Assembly (NCBI RefSeq): GCF_000797495.1
Contig: NZ_JTGN01000006.1
Coordinates: forward strand, 367,449 to 431,448
Length of the DNA stretch: 64,000 nt
Direction of reading: 5' to 3'
DNA from: Robinsoniella peoriensis
GTDB taxonomy: Bacteria; Bacillota; Clostridia; Lachnospirales; Lachnospiraceae
Below, in pieces: positions 17,581-25,509 of this stretch. How positions within the stretch are numbered: position 1 is the first letter of the stretch; each line of letters opens with the position of its first letter. Under the pieces are notes generated by a model that did not search any database, was not told where the DNA came from, and was given only the letters and a program-made list of their open reading frames with translations. Both the position numbers and the translations under genes were made by a program.

Positions 17581-19348
17581 TGGATACCTCCTTTGCATGA
17601 ACTGTTTGCATAGTTTTTAGTTTTCTAACAGTATCCTGAAGTACTATATAAGCACTGCTTTTATTATCGCTGAATGTTAAGCTCCGACAATACTCTGCCA
17701 CATCCTGCGCACATTTCTTCCAGTTTATAATACTTTGAATCTTACCCAGGATTTCCACAGGGTAAAAAATCTCTATCCCCGCCAATGCCTCATCTGAATC
17801 ATTTCTACAAACCATACGTCTGGCATATTCCTGCATTCCCTGACAGAATACTTTATCACTTGTCGAAAAATGTTCTAATATTTGCGCTAAATATACAGCC
17901 TCATTCCATTTTTCCAGATGTACCGCTATACAAAGCTCGATGTAGAAGAAACCTGCTATATCCTGGGCAGGCTTTAATAAAAGCGGCTGACGAAGAGTAA
18001 AACTTAGTGTGTTTTCCATCGAAAAATTTTCTTTAAACCTAAAATAACGATATACCCTTTCCAGATCTGAATTTGTTGCATTCTCTAACCGACACAGAGT
18101 TTCTCCTGCCGCTTTTTGAGAACTTTTTTCTTTTAACCGTGTCAAACCATAATTATAAATCTCACTAAACCCAGGAACTATCAACTGATAAGTTGGAAAA
18201 CCCATATAACCACAATCACGTATAAAAATTTCGTATCCCCTTTTTTCAAAAAAATCTGTGCAGTATTTTAAAAGGTTTGAATTATTCAATCCAGTACGAT
18301 CCTCAAAAGGATTAAACGGAATATCAGAGTCATCTTTGAAAAAACAATAATGATATTTTCCTGATGCATTTTTTAAAACATTATGCATATTATCAAAAGA
18401 TTGGATTTCTTTTTCTCTATAGCAACAATCAGATGCATTCGTTGCCTCTGCAATACTTCTCCCCTGAAACATTTCGGTCAAAGTTCTTTCCAGTGCAATT
18501 TCAAAAACAGGATGTGCCCCAAATTTCACTATATACTTATGACTCTCTCTACTGATAAGTGCAGCAGCAATAACAGGAAAACCTGTTCCAAGAGAACAAT
18601 CCTTTATAATCAACTTACATTTTGTATCCTTCTGAATATTCTGGATTACAGAATACACAGGGAACTTCATTAAATAATCCTCTGGTACCACAGGAGGAGT
18701 GATTTGTTTGGTCAATACCTGCATATTATGATTTCTCTCTATGATTTCAGATAAGCCCTGTACAATAGCTTCGCATCGTACATTGCCGGCACAGGTACCA
18801 TTTGTAGCATATATATCCCGAAGTATGGGAACGGGAATGTATACTATCTCCTCAGTCTGTAGATTTTGAAAAGGAAGAGTTGAAAAATCCATCTCATGTT
18901 GTAACGTATCTCCATAGCGGCACTGTTGATATACCTCTTTTCCATCATGCAGCCCGGATTTTTTTTGCAGCCTGTCAGTCATAGGCCGCAAAGGCTTTTC
19001 ATATGACTTCATAAATTCTTCTATCACAAATTCTTTTTCATCCGGTGCATATTGGAAACCATTATACGCCCTCAGTTCATTATCAAATGCGCCAACATAA
19101 AAATAATTAGACTGAATCCGCTCCATTAGTTCAGCATATCCACTTGCCAATGCAAATTCCCTTGTTACACCCTTTCCATTTTGTCCGATATGAGAACCAG
19201 CAATCTCAATTCTCACAGAATAACAGCCTTTAATACCTGAATCAGTCCACTGTTCCACAGTAAATATTCCTGCTTTGAATAATATATTACGTATTTTGTT
19301 AACCGTACTTAACGGATGATCTTCTTTGAATTTACTGTCAATCAACAT
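17552..19348 (-). CDS. YcaO-domain protein 1 of the RiPP cluster
   Basis: A 598-residue YcaO protein. YcaO enzymes use ATP to activate peptide amide oxygens for cyclodehydration, thioamidation or amidine formation. The three nucleotide-binding motifs are present: SGYAELMER (residues 69-77), EAIVQGLSEIIER (193-205) and ERTLTEMFQ (287-295). About residues 430-598 form a helical, TPR-like C-terminal region, and the usual proline-rich azoline-type tail is absent. No TfuA, E1-like/ThiF partner or FMN dehydrogenase gene is nearby. It is paired with a second YcaO (19365-21206) of the same plan, suggesting a heteromer. An AAAGGTGGAG site precedes the ATG. Confidence 0.9.
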   Translation of the reverse strand: MLIDSKFKEDHPLSTVNKIRNILFKAGIFTVEQWTDSGIKGCYSVRIEIAGSHIGQNGKGVTREFALASGYAELMERIQSNYFYVGAFDNELRAYNGFQYAPDEKEFVIEEFMKSYEKPLRPMTDRLQKKSGLHDGKEVYQQCRYGDTLQHEMDFSTLPFQNLQTEEIVYIPVPILRDIYATNGTCAGNVRCEAIVQGLSEIIERNHNMQVLTKQITPPVVPEDYLMKFPVYSVIQNIQKDTKCKLIIKDCSLGTGFPVIAAALISRESHKYIVKFGAHPVFEIALERTLTEMFQGRSIAEATNASDCCYREKEIQSFDNMHNVLKNASGKYHYCFFKDDSDIPFNPFEDRTGLNNSNLLKYCTDFFEKRGYEIFIRDCGYMGFPTYQLIVPGFSEIYNYGLTRLKEKSSQKAAGETLCRLENATNSDLERVYRYFRFKENFSMENTLSFTLRQPLLLKPAQDIAGFFYIELCIAVHLEKWNEAVYLAQILEHFSTSDKVFCQGMQEYARRMVCRNDSDEALAGIEIFYPVEILGKIQSIINWKKCAQDVAEYCRSLTFSDNKSSAYIVLQDTVRKLKTMQTVHAKEVSNEVCNCSEI

Positions 19349-19364
19349 TGATACTCCACCTTTC

Positions 19365-21206
19365 TCAGCCTATCTGAAAACAATTATTTAATTTCTCCAG
19401 AAGCTGTTTCTGATCGGGAATATGTTCTGCAAGTGCACTTTTTATCTTTCTTATGACCTTAGAGATCTCTGGATACTGACAACATCCTTGCTCTGCCATG
19501 CCGCAGTGCTCACAGTCAAAACAATTCATTGTAGGATAAAAGCGGCTAATCGTTTCTTTTGGATGATACAGCAGATCTATAACTTTTACTGACATATTTT
19601 CATCAAACAATTCTTTTACTAATGCTGAACATACCTCTGCACTGGTTCCAAGGGCACGATAATACATAAAATGATAGCAACAGCGGTAAAATATTTTTTC
19701 CGATTCTTTTCCATTCTGCTCAAAGTAGGATACCACCCTGCTAAACTCTGATACCGCTTCCTGATATTTCTCAAGCTGATATAAACACAATGCCTTCAAT
19801 AGAATAGTGGCACAATCCTTCCCAGGAAACCGATTCGTGAAGGGACGTCCTGACATCCAGGCTATCTGATTTTCCAGCATAGAATTTTCTTTAAAGCTTA
19901 TGTAACGTACTACCCTCTCCAATTCTTCTTCATTCAAGCTGTGTAAATGACTAAGTGAATCTACAAGCTTTGCGTAAGTCTGCTGTTCCCTGATACGTAG
20001 CCAGTCAATAGGATACATTTCACTCATTCCCGGTATAACGGTAAAATAACTATGAAAACCTAAATAAGAAGAATCATGTATTAAAACCTGATAACCTTCT
20101 GCTTCTATAAGATTTAGCATATTTTTTAGCATTTCAGCATTGCTTTTCCCCCTGTTCTGATCAAAAGAAGAAAATTCATAATCAGGAGTTCCTGATAAAA
20201 ATTCTTTAGGAAATACTCCATTACCTATTTTCATCATATTTAATATATTATCCCTGTGTGCAACCTGCTTTTCATTTCCTATTGTATTTGCCGCAGTAAA
20301 TTGTTCTAACCGTTTACCCTGGAATGCTTCCGTAAGTGTACGTTCCAATGCTACTGAGAATGATGGATGTGAAGCAAATTTTACTCCAAATGTGCCCGTC
20401 TGCTGATTAATGATTACAATTGCAACAACCGGAAATCCTTTACCAAGAGAACAATCCTTTACAACAACCCGGTATTTGGAATCTTGCTCAATCTTTTCAA
20501 TCAGTGCATTGAGGGAAGGGATAACCTTTAGGTATTCCCGCGGAACCGATGGTGGACAGATATGCTCAATAGAAATTTTTCGATTTACATATCGTTCAAA
20601 AATTTCTGCGATTCCCTGCACCAGTGCCTCTTCCATAGTATTTCCGGCAGACATTCCATTACTTCCATGAACAGCAAATAGCATATCCAAAGGTAAATAT
20701 TCTAGCTTTTGTTTTTTAAGGTTCACAAAAGGAATACAAAAACTCTCTGTATCAGTTCCGTTTTTAATATTTGCAAAACGCCTCAATACATTCTTCTTTT
20801 CTTGCATATTGGTACAATTGAGATGCTCAAATAAATTCTCCATAAATATATTTTTCTCATCTATTATCTTTTCAAAAGATAATAATATCTGATCTGGAAA
20901 TTGTATAAACCCTTTAAATGCTTTATCCTCAGAATCCAATTCCCCTATATACAGAATATTGTTCTGTATGCGTTCCATTAATTCTGCATATCCACTGGTC
21001 AATGCAAAAATACGATCTGTGCCCTTTCCATTTGTTCCTAGCTGTGTGGGATAAATGGATACCCGGTTAGAATAACAGCCCTCGTATTCATTCTCAATCC
21101 ATTCATGTATCGTTAAAAGTCCGATTTTATGAAGAATAGACTGGATATGATACAATGTTTCATCCGGTGCGCTGTCTTTAAATTTTTTATATTGAAATGT
21201 CTCCAT
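19365..21206 (-). CDS. YcaO-domain protein 2 of the RiPP cluster
   Basis: A 613-residue paralogue of the neighbouring YcaO, with motifs at matching positions: SGYAELMERI (71-80), EALVQGIAEIFER (193-205), ERTLTEAFQ. The first 60 residues align closely (both read EGCYS/KGCYS then GTNGKG/GQNGKG). A TPR-like helical region follows the catalytic domain. Unlike its partner it ends with a cysteine cluster, CFDCEHCGMAEQGCC (Cys562, 565, 568, 575, 576), which could hold zinc or an Fe-S cluster. It lies 16 bp before YcaO 1 and 6 bp after the methyltransferase. Both may act as one enzyme, or one may be a scaffold. Confidence 0.9.
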   Translation of the reverse strand: METFQYKKFKDSAPDETLYHIQSILHKIGLLTIHEWIENEYEGCYSNRVSIYPTQLGTNGKGTDRIFALTSGYAELMERIQNNILYIGELDSEDKAFKGFIQFPDQILLSFEKIIDEKNIFMENLFEHLNCTNMQEKKNVLRRFANIKNGTDTESFCIPFVNLKKQKLEYLPLDMLFAVHGSNGMSAGNTMEEALVQGIAEIFERYVNRKISIEHICPPSVPREYLKVIPSLNALIEKIEQDSKYRVVVKDCSLGKGFPVVAIVIINQQTGTFGVKFASHPSFSVALERTLTEAFQGKRLEQFTAANTIGNEKQVAHRDNILNMMKIGNGVFPKEFLSGTPDYEFSSFDQNRGKSNAEMLKNMLNLIEAEGYQVLIHDSSYLGFHSYFTVIPGMSEMYPIDWLRIREQQTYAKLVDSLSHLHSLNEEELERVVRYISFKENSMLENQIAWMSGRPFTNRFPGKDCATILLKALCLYQLEKYQEAVSEFSRVVSYFEQNGKESEKIFYRCCYHFMYYRALGTSAEVCSALVKELFDENMSVKVIDLLYHPKETISRFYPTMNCFDCEHCGMAEQGCCQYPEISKVIRKIKSALAEHIPDQKQLLEKLNNCFQIG

Positions 21207-21212
21207 ACTTCA

Positions 21213-22118
21213 TTATTCCTTTCTTTTTCCTGATATCAATACATTTGCCCCACCCGTCCATTCCCAAATCTCATTTTCCATAGGATGTGTTTTATAATAA
21301 TTGTGCTTTTGTTCTAAGAGGGTAAGATACTCTCTTGCATCTTCTTCTGAAAAAAACTCCCGGGCCTCCTTTAATTCTAGATATGTGTCCAGTTTCTGAC
21401 GCTCTGATTCGAAAGTCTGATCCAAATATGCTACTCGTTCTTCATAAGAAATCAGGGCATTACTAAGCGAAAACAGCTTACCAATAGGATACGCACAAAT
21501 CTCTTTTAATCCGCTTATAGCAAATAAGTGCGGGATCTCTGCACTTGCAGTAGAATTCATATAATTTTTAATAGGATTTACCGCTTCATACATTCTCCAC
21601 ATCTTATCACTAAGCCGTGCCAGCGGCACAACCCAGAGACATTCCCGGTTATAATAACCGTTATGAAAAATTGATGGAACGAAGGACATTGCAGTTATGG
21701 AAGAAATTGTTCCTCCCTTTTTACAAACCCGCATCATCTCCTTCAAAGACTTAGAGGTATCTGACACACTGGTAAGAAAAGTGTGGCTTGTTACAGCATC
21801 AAAAGACTCATCTTCAAATGGCAGATGCAATGCATCACCTTGAATGAAGGCGATATCTAATAACTTTTCTTTGGCCTCATTTTGGGCATATTCAATAAAA
21901 CTTTGTTCAAATTCCAATCCGACAACATGGGCAGTCTTATTTCCCTCTGCAATAAAACGGCTGAAATATCCCGTTCCACAGCCCACATCCAACACCTTTG
22001 CCTCATTATGAATACCGCAGTAATTCAATATCACTGGGCGCAGTTCTTCAGATATCAGATGTTTTCTGGTAAGCTCCAAGTAAGTTGGATTTTGAAAATA
22101 TTTAGACCATGATAACAT
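21213..22118 (-). CDS. SAM-dependent class I methyltransferase of the RiPP cluster
   Basis: A 301-residue methyltransferase (Methyltransf_11/25 type). Motif I is VLDVGCGTGYFSRF (about residues 42-55), followed by HVVGLEFEQSFIEYA, FIQGDALHLPFEDESFDAVT and MMRVCKKGGTISSI. The start at 22118 was chosen over 22127 because GAGAGG is 11 bases upstream of it and too close to the earlier ATG. Its place between the precursor genes and the YcaO genes suggests it methylates the peptide, possibly its backbone or terminus; the target is unknown. Confidence 0.9.
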   Translation of the reverse strand: MLSWSKYFQNPTYLELTRKHLISEELRPVILNYCGIHNEAKVLDVGCGTGYFSRFIAEGNKTAHVVGLEFEQSFIEYAQNEAKEKLLDIAFIQGDALHLPFEDESFDAVTSHTFLTSVSDTSKSLKEMMRVCKKGGTISSITAMSFVPSIFHNGYYNRECLWVVPLARLSDKMWRMYEAVNPIKNYMNSTASAEIPHLFAISGLKEICAYPIGKLFSLSNALISYEERVAYLDQTFESERQKLDTYLELKEAREFFSEEDAREYLTLLEQKHNYYKTHPMENEIWEWTGGANVLISGKRKE

Positions 22119-22161
22119 TACAATCATTTCCTCTCTTGTTTCCAGTGCCCTATAAAGACTA

Positions 22162-22189
22162 AAGCTGTATCAAAAATTTGATACAGTTT
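22162..22189. promoter_or_regulatory. Hairpin between precursor and enzyme genes, proximal to the methyltransferase
   Basis: An inverted repeat (CTGTATCAAA and TTTGATACAG) with flanking A and T bases lies 44-71 bases before the methyltransferase start. The following minus-strand sequence is only mildly T-rich, so at most it is a weak terminator that lowers expression of the enzymes relative to the peptides. Confidence 0.5.
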
Positions 22190-22243
22190 TATCTATACAA
22201 CGCTCTAGTTTGAAAAACATACACACAAAATTTAGAAATCATT

Positions 22244-22279
22244 ATGGACTGCAAATACTACACTGACTTTGCAGCCCAT
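22244..22279. promoter_or_regulatory. Hairpin directly after the precursor genes
   Basis: A 12-bp stem (minus strand ATGGGCTGCAAA and TTTGCAGTCCAT, one G-T pair) with a 12-base loop begins 20 bases after the last precursor stop codon. It lacks a strong T tract. It may protect the 3' end of a processed precursor mRNA. Confidence 0.45.
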
Positions 22280-22298
22280 TCAGATATCAAAAGTTACT

Positions 22299-22592
22299 TT
22301 ATACCGCTGATGCAGCAGCTGCTCCTGTTGCAATACCAAAGCTGCCTAACGCCATCCATTCGTCATTTGACAATCCGCCTGCAACTCCTGCCAGGTCATC
22401 TTCTGACAGTTCCCCGTTCTGGGATATTTGTATTTTCTTCATTAATTCCTTAAATTCTTCTTTTGAAAAACCTTCCACTTTATTAGCTGCCAAAGAATAT
22501 GCCTCATCTTCTGATCTGCAATCCTTCATTTGATTTGCAAATGCCTCATCAGCTTCTAATAATTTCAGCAATTGTAATAATTCGTCTTTCAT
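22299..22592 (-). CDS. Nif11-type RiPP precursor peptide 1
   Basis: A 97-residue precursor. The Nif11-like leader (about 73 residues, ending GELSEDDLAGVAGG) is followed by a 24-residue core starting LSNDEWMALGSFGIATG and ending in an Ala/Ser/Val tail. The core has no Cys and few Ser/Thr. The ATG at 22592 was preferred over an in-frame TTG 9 bases earlier because of its spacing from GGAGGAG. It is the last of five tandem precursors, with hairpins following it. Cleavage by the C39 exporter after the double Gly is expected. Confidence 0.9.
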   Translation of the reverse strand: MKDELLQLLKLLEADEAFANQMKDCRSEDEAYSLAANKVEGFSKEEFKELMKKIQISQNGELSEDDLAGVAGGLSNDEWMALGSFGIATGAAAASAV

Positions 22593-22612
22593 TCTTTTCA
22601 ATCTCCTCCATA

Positions 22613-22939
22613 TTACATAGAAGCTGCAGAAGCTGCCACTGCTGCACCTGCAATTGTTCCGGCACCTCCGATAACACTACCGGCAATCGTTAATCCCAAC
22701 TCCAAATCAGATCCACCAGCAACTCCTTCCAGATCTGCTTCAGAAAGTTCACCACTTTCTTTTTTGGCAAGCTTATCAATTTCTGTCATCGCCTGCTTAA
22801 ATTCCTCAAAACTATATCCGTCCACAATCTCCTGTGCTGTCTGGTATGCTTCTTCCGGAGTTTTACAAGCAGAAAATTTTTCTGAAATATTCTCGTCTGC
22901 TTTTAATACTTCAAAAAGTTTTTTTAAATTTTCGTTCAT
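22613..22939 (-). CDS. Nif11-type RiPP precursor peptide 2
   Basis: A 108-residue precursor. The leader begins MNENLKKLFEVLKADENISE, closely like precursors 4 and 5, and ends GELSEADLEGVAGG. The 32-residue core begins SDLELGLTIAGSVIGGAG and is made almost only of Gly, Ala, Val, Ile, Ser and Thr, with a Met at the end. It lacks the Trp seen in cores 1, 4 and 5. GAGGATAATTAAA precedes the ATG. It lies 20 bp from precursor 1 and 26 bp from precursor 3, all in one transcript. Confidence 0.92.
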   Translation of the reverse strand: MNENLKKLFEVLKADENISEKFSACKTPEEAYQTAQEIVDGYSFEEFKQAMTEIDKLAKKESGELSEADLEGVAGGSDLELGLTIAGSVIGGAGTIAGAAVAASAASM

Positions 22940-22965
22940 TTTAATTATCCTCTTTGATCTTTCTA

Positions 22966-23262
22966 TTAAATGGCTGCACTTGCCGCTGTAGCCGTAACTC
23001 CAACTGCAATACCTACGGATCCGGCAATAATTTTTTCATTTTCACTCATTCCACCGGCTACTCCCATTAAGTCATTTTCTGTTAATTCGCAGCTTTGCTG
23101 TAACTCCTGCATAGCGGATTTAAATTCATCTATCGTAATTCCGCTGTCACTGCCGCCAACTAACTCAAAAGCTTTTTCAGGATCTCTGCATTCAGATAAT
23201 GCTTTGGAAAGTTCCTGATCATTTTCTACTTTTTTTAGTACTTCGATTATTTTATTATCCAT
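22966..23262 (-). CDS. Nif11-type RiPP precursor peptide 3
   Basis: A 98-residue precursor with the most diverged leader of the five (MDNKIIEVLKKVENDQELSK, with an internal VGGSDSG) but the same end, ELTENDLMGVAGG. The 27-residue core begins MSENEKIIAGSVGIAVG and ends in an Ala-rich tail. It has two charged residues near its N-terminus and no Cys or Trp. GGAGG lies 8 bases before the ATG. Confidence 0.92.
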   Translation of the reverse strand: MDNKIIEVLKKVENDQELSKALSECRDPEKAFELVGGSDSGITIDEFKSAMQELQQSCELTENDLMGVAGGMSENEKIIAGSVGIAVGVTATAASAAI

Positions 23263-23309
23263 CTAAATTCCTCCATATGTAGTATGCTTTTGGCCGATAC
23301 ATTTGACTG

Positions 23310-23636
23310 TCAGACACCTCCTGCTGCAGCTCCAATAACACCGCCTGTAATTGTAGCTACGCCTGCTGCAGAAGTGCCGCCGATAATCAGCCAGTCTCCC
23401 GTAGACAATCCACCTGCAACTCCATCCAAATCAGCTTCTGTAAGCTCGCCTTCTGTTGACTTTACCTGCTGGTCAATCTTCTTCATGATTTCTCTGAACT
23501 CATCCAGTGTATAGCCCTGTGCTACTGTTAATGCAAGTTCATATCCTTCTTCTGCTGTTTTGCACTGTTTAAACTTTTCTACTAATTCATTGTCTTTTGC
23601 TATCTGTTCAAATAGAGGTTTTAAATTTTCATTCAT
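23310..23636 (-). CDS. Nif11-type RiPP precursor peptide 4
   Basis: A 108-residue precursor. The leader begins MNENLKPLFEQIAKDNELVE and ends GELTEADLDGVAGG. The 32-residue core begins LSTGDWLIIGGTSAAGVAT and is Gly/Ala-rich, with the Trp-hydrophobic-Gly pattern (DWLIIGG) also seen in core 1 (EWMALG) and core 5 (TWVAIG). No Cys is present. AAAGGAG precedes the ATG. Confidence 0.93.
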   Translation of the reverse strand: MNENLKPLFEQIAKDNELVEKFKQCKTAEEGYELALTVAQGYTLDEFREIMKKIDQQVKSTEGELTEADLDGVAGGLSTGDWLIIGGTSAAGVATITGGVIGAAAGGV

Positions 23637-23688
23637 TGCGTACTCTCCTTTATAAATATTGCTTATTCACTGTTACGATTGTAAATAG

Positions 23689-23982
23689 TTACATTGCTGC
23701 AGCCGCTGCCGGAGCACCAATACCTACCCCTATAGCAACCCAAGTTGTTGTGTCAAGACCTCCGGCAACACCATCCAGATCATTATCTGACAATTCACTA
23801 TCCTGTTGTGCTGCTTTTTGAACCATTTCCATGGCTTTTTGGAATTCTTCCAGCGTGTATCCCCCTTCTGCTTCAATTGCTGTCTGGTATGCCTCTTCAG
23901 CAGATTTACAGCCAACCAATTTTTCTCTTAGCGACTGGTCCTCAGAAACCTTTCCAAAAAATTTTTTTAACTGCTCATTCAT
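23689..23982 (-). CDS. Nif11-type RiPP precursor peptide 5
   Basis: A 97-residue precursor, first of the five in transcription order. The start at 23982 has GAGGAGG 7 bases upstream; a longer frame would add 30 residues without a ribosome site. The leader begins MNEQLKKFFGKVSEDQSLRE and ends SELSDNDLDGVAGG. The 22-residue core is LDTTTWVAIGVGIGAP followed by an Ala tract and Met. It is the shortest and most hydrophobic core and the only one with Pro. It lies 59 bp after the HExxH gene. Confidence 0.93.
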   Translation of the reverse strand: MNEQLKKFFGKVSEDQSLREKLVGCKSAEEAYQTAIEAEGGYTLEEFQKAMEMVQKAAQQDSELSDNDLDGVAGGLDTTTWVAIGVGIGAPAAAAAM

Positions 23983-24041
23983 TTTATTACCTCCTCTAAT
24001 TTTATATAAAAATTCGCTTATGCAAATTTTTTTCGAAACAA

Positions 24042-24887
24042 TTATTTCCAGTCTAGAATACATTTGCTGCACAAAAATGAAATTCTTTCTGAATTTGTCA
24101 TCTGCTTACATTGATCTGTTACTGACCATTTTTCTAAATAATCGGAAGCTTCTATCGCAATTTTTTCAACTTGTGCCGCCACATTTTGAGGCAGATCCTG
24201 CACGTAGACACAAAGTCTTCCTTCTTTACCTGACCTTCCTCCAATTCCTAAAAATTGTTGAAACCATTTCGCTTTGTATATGCCAAAAGCTTCTAAGATT
24301 CCTATAAAATCTGCTATTAATTCGTCATGCAGATTATTTCTGGCTGATCCCCAATATCGCTTCGTATAATAATGCGTACATTCATGTCCGCATCGTATTA
24401 ACCGAGAATACCTTTTCCATTCCACATCCGATAAATTCATTTCATCCGCACTAATTCCACTATAGGGTTTCTGAGACAAAATAATAAAACGCTTTGTTTT
24501 TCCAAATGCAAACATGGCTCCAATTTTATCTAAATTTCTAACTTCTCTTCCCTGATATACAACAAAGCGAACTAAATTTTCAAAATCATGGATATTTGGA
24601 GCCATAATAATTGGTATCAACCCTGCAGGTGAAGGATATATTTCCAGTGAGATCTGATCGGGTGCTAAAAATTTAATATGCGGGCCATCCTGAATGAGGT
24701 AATTATTTATTGCACTGGCAACTCCCTTTTTCTCAGCCTCTGTAAACACTTGATCCCATTTCCAAAGAAGTAATGCATCATCACAATCATCACGGCTCAA
24801 ATTAGAAAAGTGAAATACATTTTTACAATATTCCTGAAGACAACTCTGTTCCTCAGCTGTCAATCTGTTTTGAAATAATCTATCCAT
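24042..24887 (-). CDS. Putative HExxH zinc metalloprotein of the RiPP cluster
   Basis: A 281-residue protein of unknown family. It carries GHECTHYYTKRYWGS (His168, Glu169, His172), the zinc-binding HExxH pattern, and NLHDELIADFIG about 18 residues later, where Glu189 or Asp193 could be the third ligand. There is no signal peptide or membrane helix, so it acts in the cytoplasm. A C-terminal CSKC pair could bind metal. Its place right before the precursor genes suggests a leader or follower protease, or a chaperone-like dead protease. It does not resemble C39 or TldD/E proteases. It follows the sigma factor gene by about 100 bp. Confidence 0.7.
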   Translation of the reverse strand: MDRLFQNRLTAEEQSCLQEYCKNVFHFSNLSRDDCDDALLLWKWDQVFTEAEKKGVASAINNYLIQDGPHIKFLAPDQISLEIYPSPAGLIPIIMAPNIHDFENLVRFVVYQGREVRNLDKIGAMFAFGKTKRFIILSQKPYSGISADEMNLSDVEWKRYSRLIRCGHECTHYYTKRYWGSARNNLHDELIADFIGILEAFGIYKAKWFQQFLGIGGRSGKEGRLCVYVQDLPQNVAAQVEKIAIEASDYLEKWSVTDQCKQMTNSERISFLCSKCILDWK

Positions 24888-24985
24888 GCGTTATGTCCTT
24901 CCTTTAGTATGTAACCTATGCAATTTGGTAAATTCTTCTTATGCTTTTTTATACGTAACAGTTTCAAGAATCCCTACATTAATTT

Positions 24986-25486
24986 TCAAATATTTAATTT
25001 TTTCTGTATTTTTTTTAGAGTTCTACTGGCAGTAACGCTAACACACTTTTCCGTAATATTTAATTGCATTGCAATTTCACGATAAGATAAATTCATATAA
25101 TAATGCAATACAATAATCAGTCGTTCCCTCTCAGACAACTCAAAAAGTATTCTTTGTATGTCAACTTGCTCATCAACCTGATTATATCTATCCTTATCTT
25201 CCTGCATTTCCCGATCAATCAAATCATCCATCGATATAATCCCTTTCCTCTTCTTCCGCAAATGATCCACCCATACATTTTTTGCAATCGTTAAAAGCCA
25301 GGTTACAACTTTGGCCTTTTCTTCATCATAGAGGTTTCCTTTTTCCAACACTTTCATAAAGGTGATACTGGTCAGGTCTTCTGTAACTTCTCTCTGAAAA
25401 GTGTGATAGTAAAAATAATTATATATATAGTCATAATAATGTTCATACACCATTTTAAAAGCCTTTTCCTTACGCAAGTCTATCAT
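24986..25486 (-). CDS. ECF-type RNA polymerase sigma factor
   Basis: A 166-residue sigma-70 family protein with region 2 (YEHYYDYIYNYFYYHTFQRE through KNVWVDHLRK) and region 4 (LSERERLIIVLHYYMNLSY, then EIAMQLNITEKCVSV as the helix-turn-helix). No typical zinc anti-sigma gene follows. Instead it lies 23 bp after an RsbW-like kinase gene and shortly before the RiPP genes, so it is a candidate for driving the precursor operon under partner-switch control (inference). AGAGAGG precedes the ATG. Confidence 0.9.
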   Translation of the reverse strand: MIDLRKEKAFKMVYEHYYDYIYNYFYYHTFQREVTEDLTSITFMKVLEKGNLYDEEKAKVVTWLLTIAKNVWVDHLRKKRKGIISMDDLIDREMQEDKDRYNQVDEQVDIQRILFELSERERLIIVLHYYMNLSYREIAMQLNITEKCVSVTASRTLKKIQKKLNI

Positions 25487-25509
25487 TTTTACACCTCTCT
25501 TTTGCTTTT

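Noticed and set aside
17552..21206. YcaO proteins as the ribosomal protein S12 methylthiotransferase helper
   Set aside because: Their operon with precursors and exporters and their tandem arrangement point to peptide modification.
24888..24985. An ECF-type promoter (TGAAAC ... CGTATAA) before the HExxH gene
   Set aside because: Both boxes can be seen but the spacing is only 5 bases, far short of the usual 16, and no matching motif was found before other genes of the cluster.
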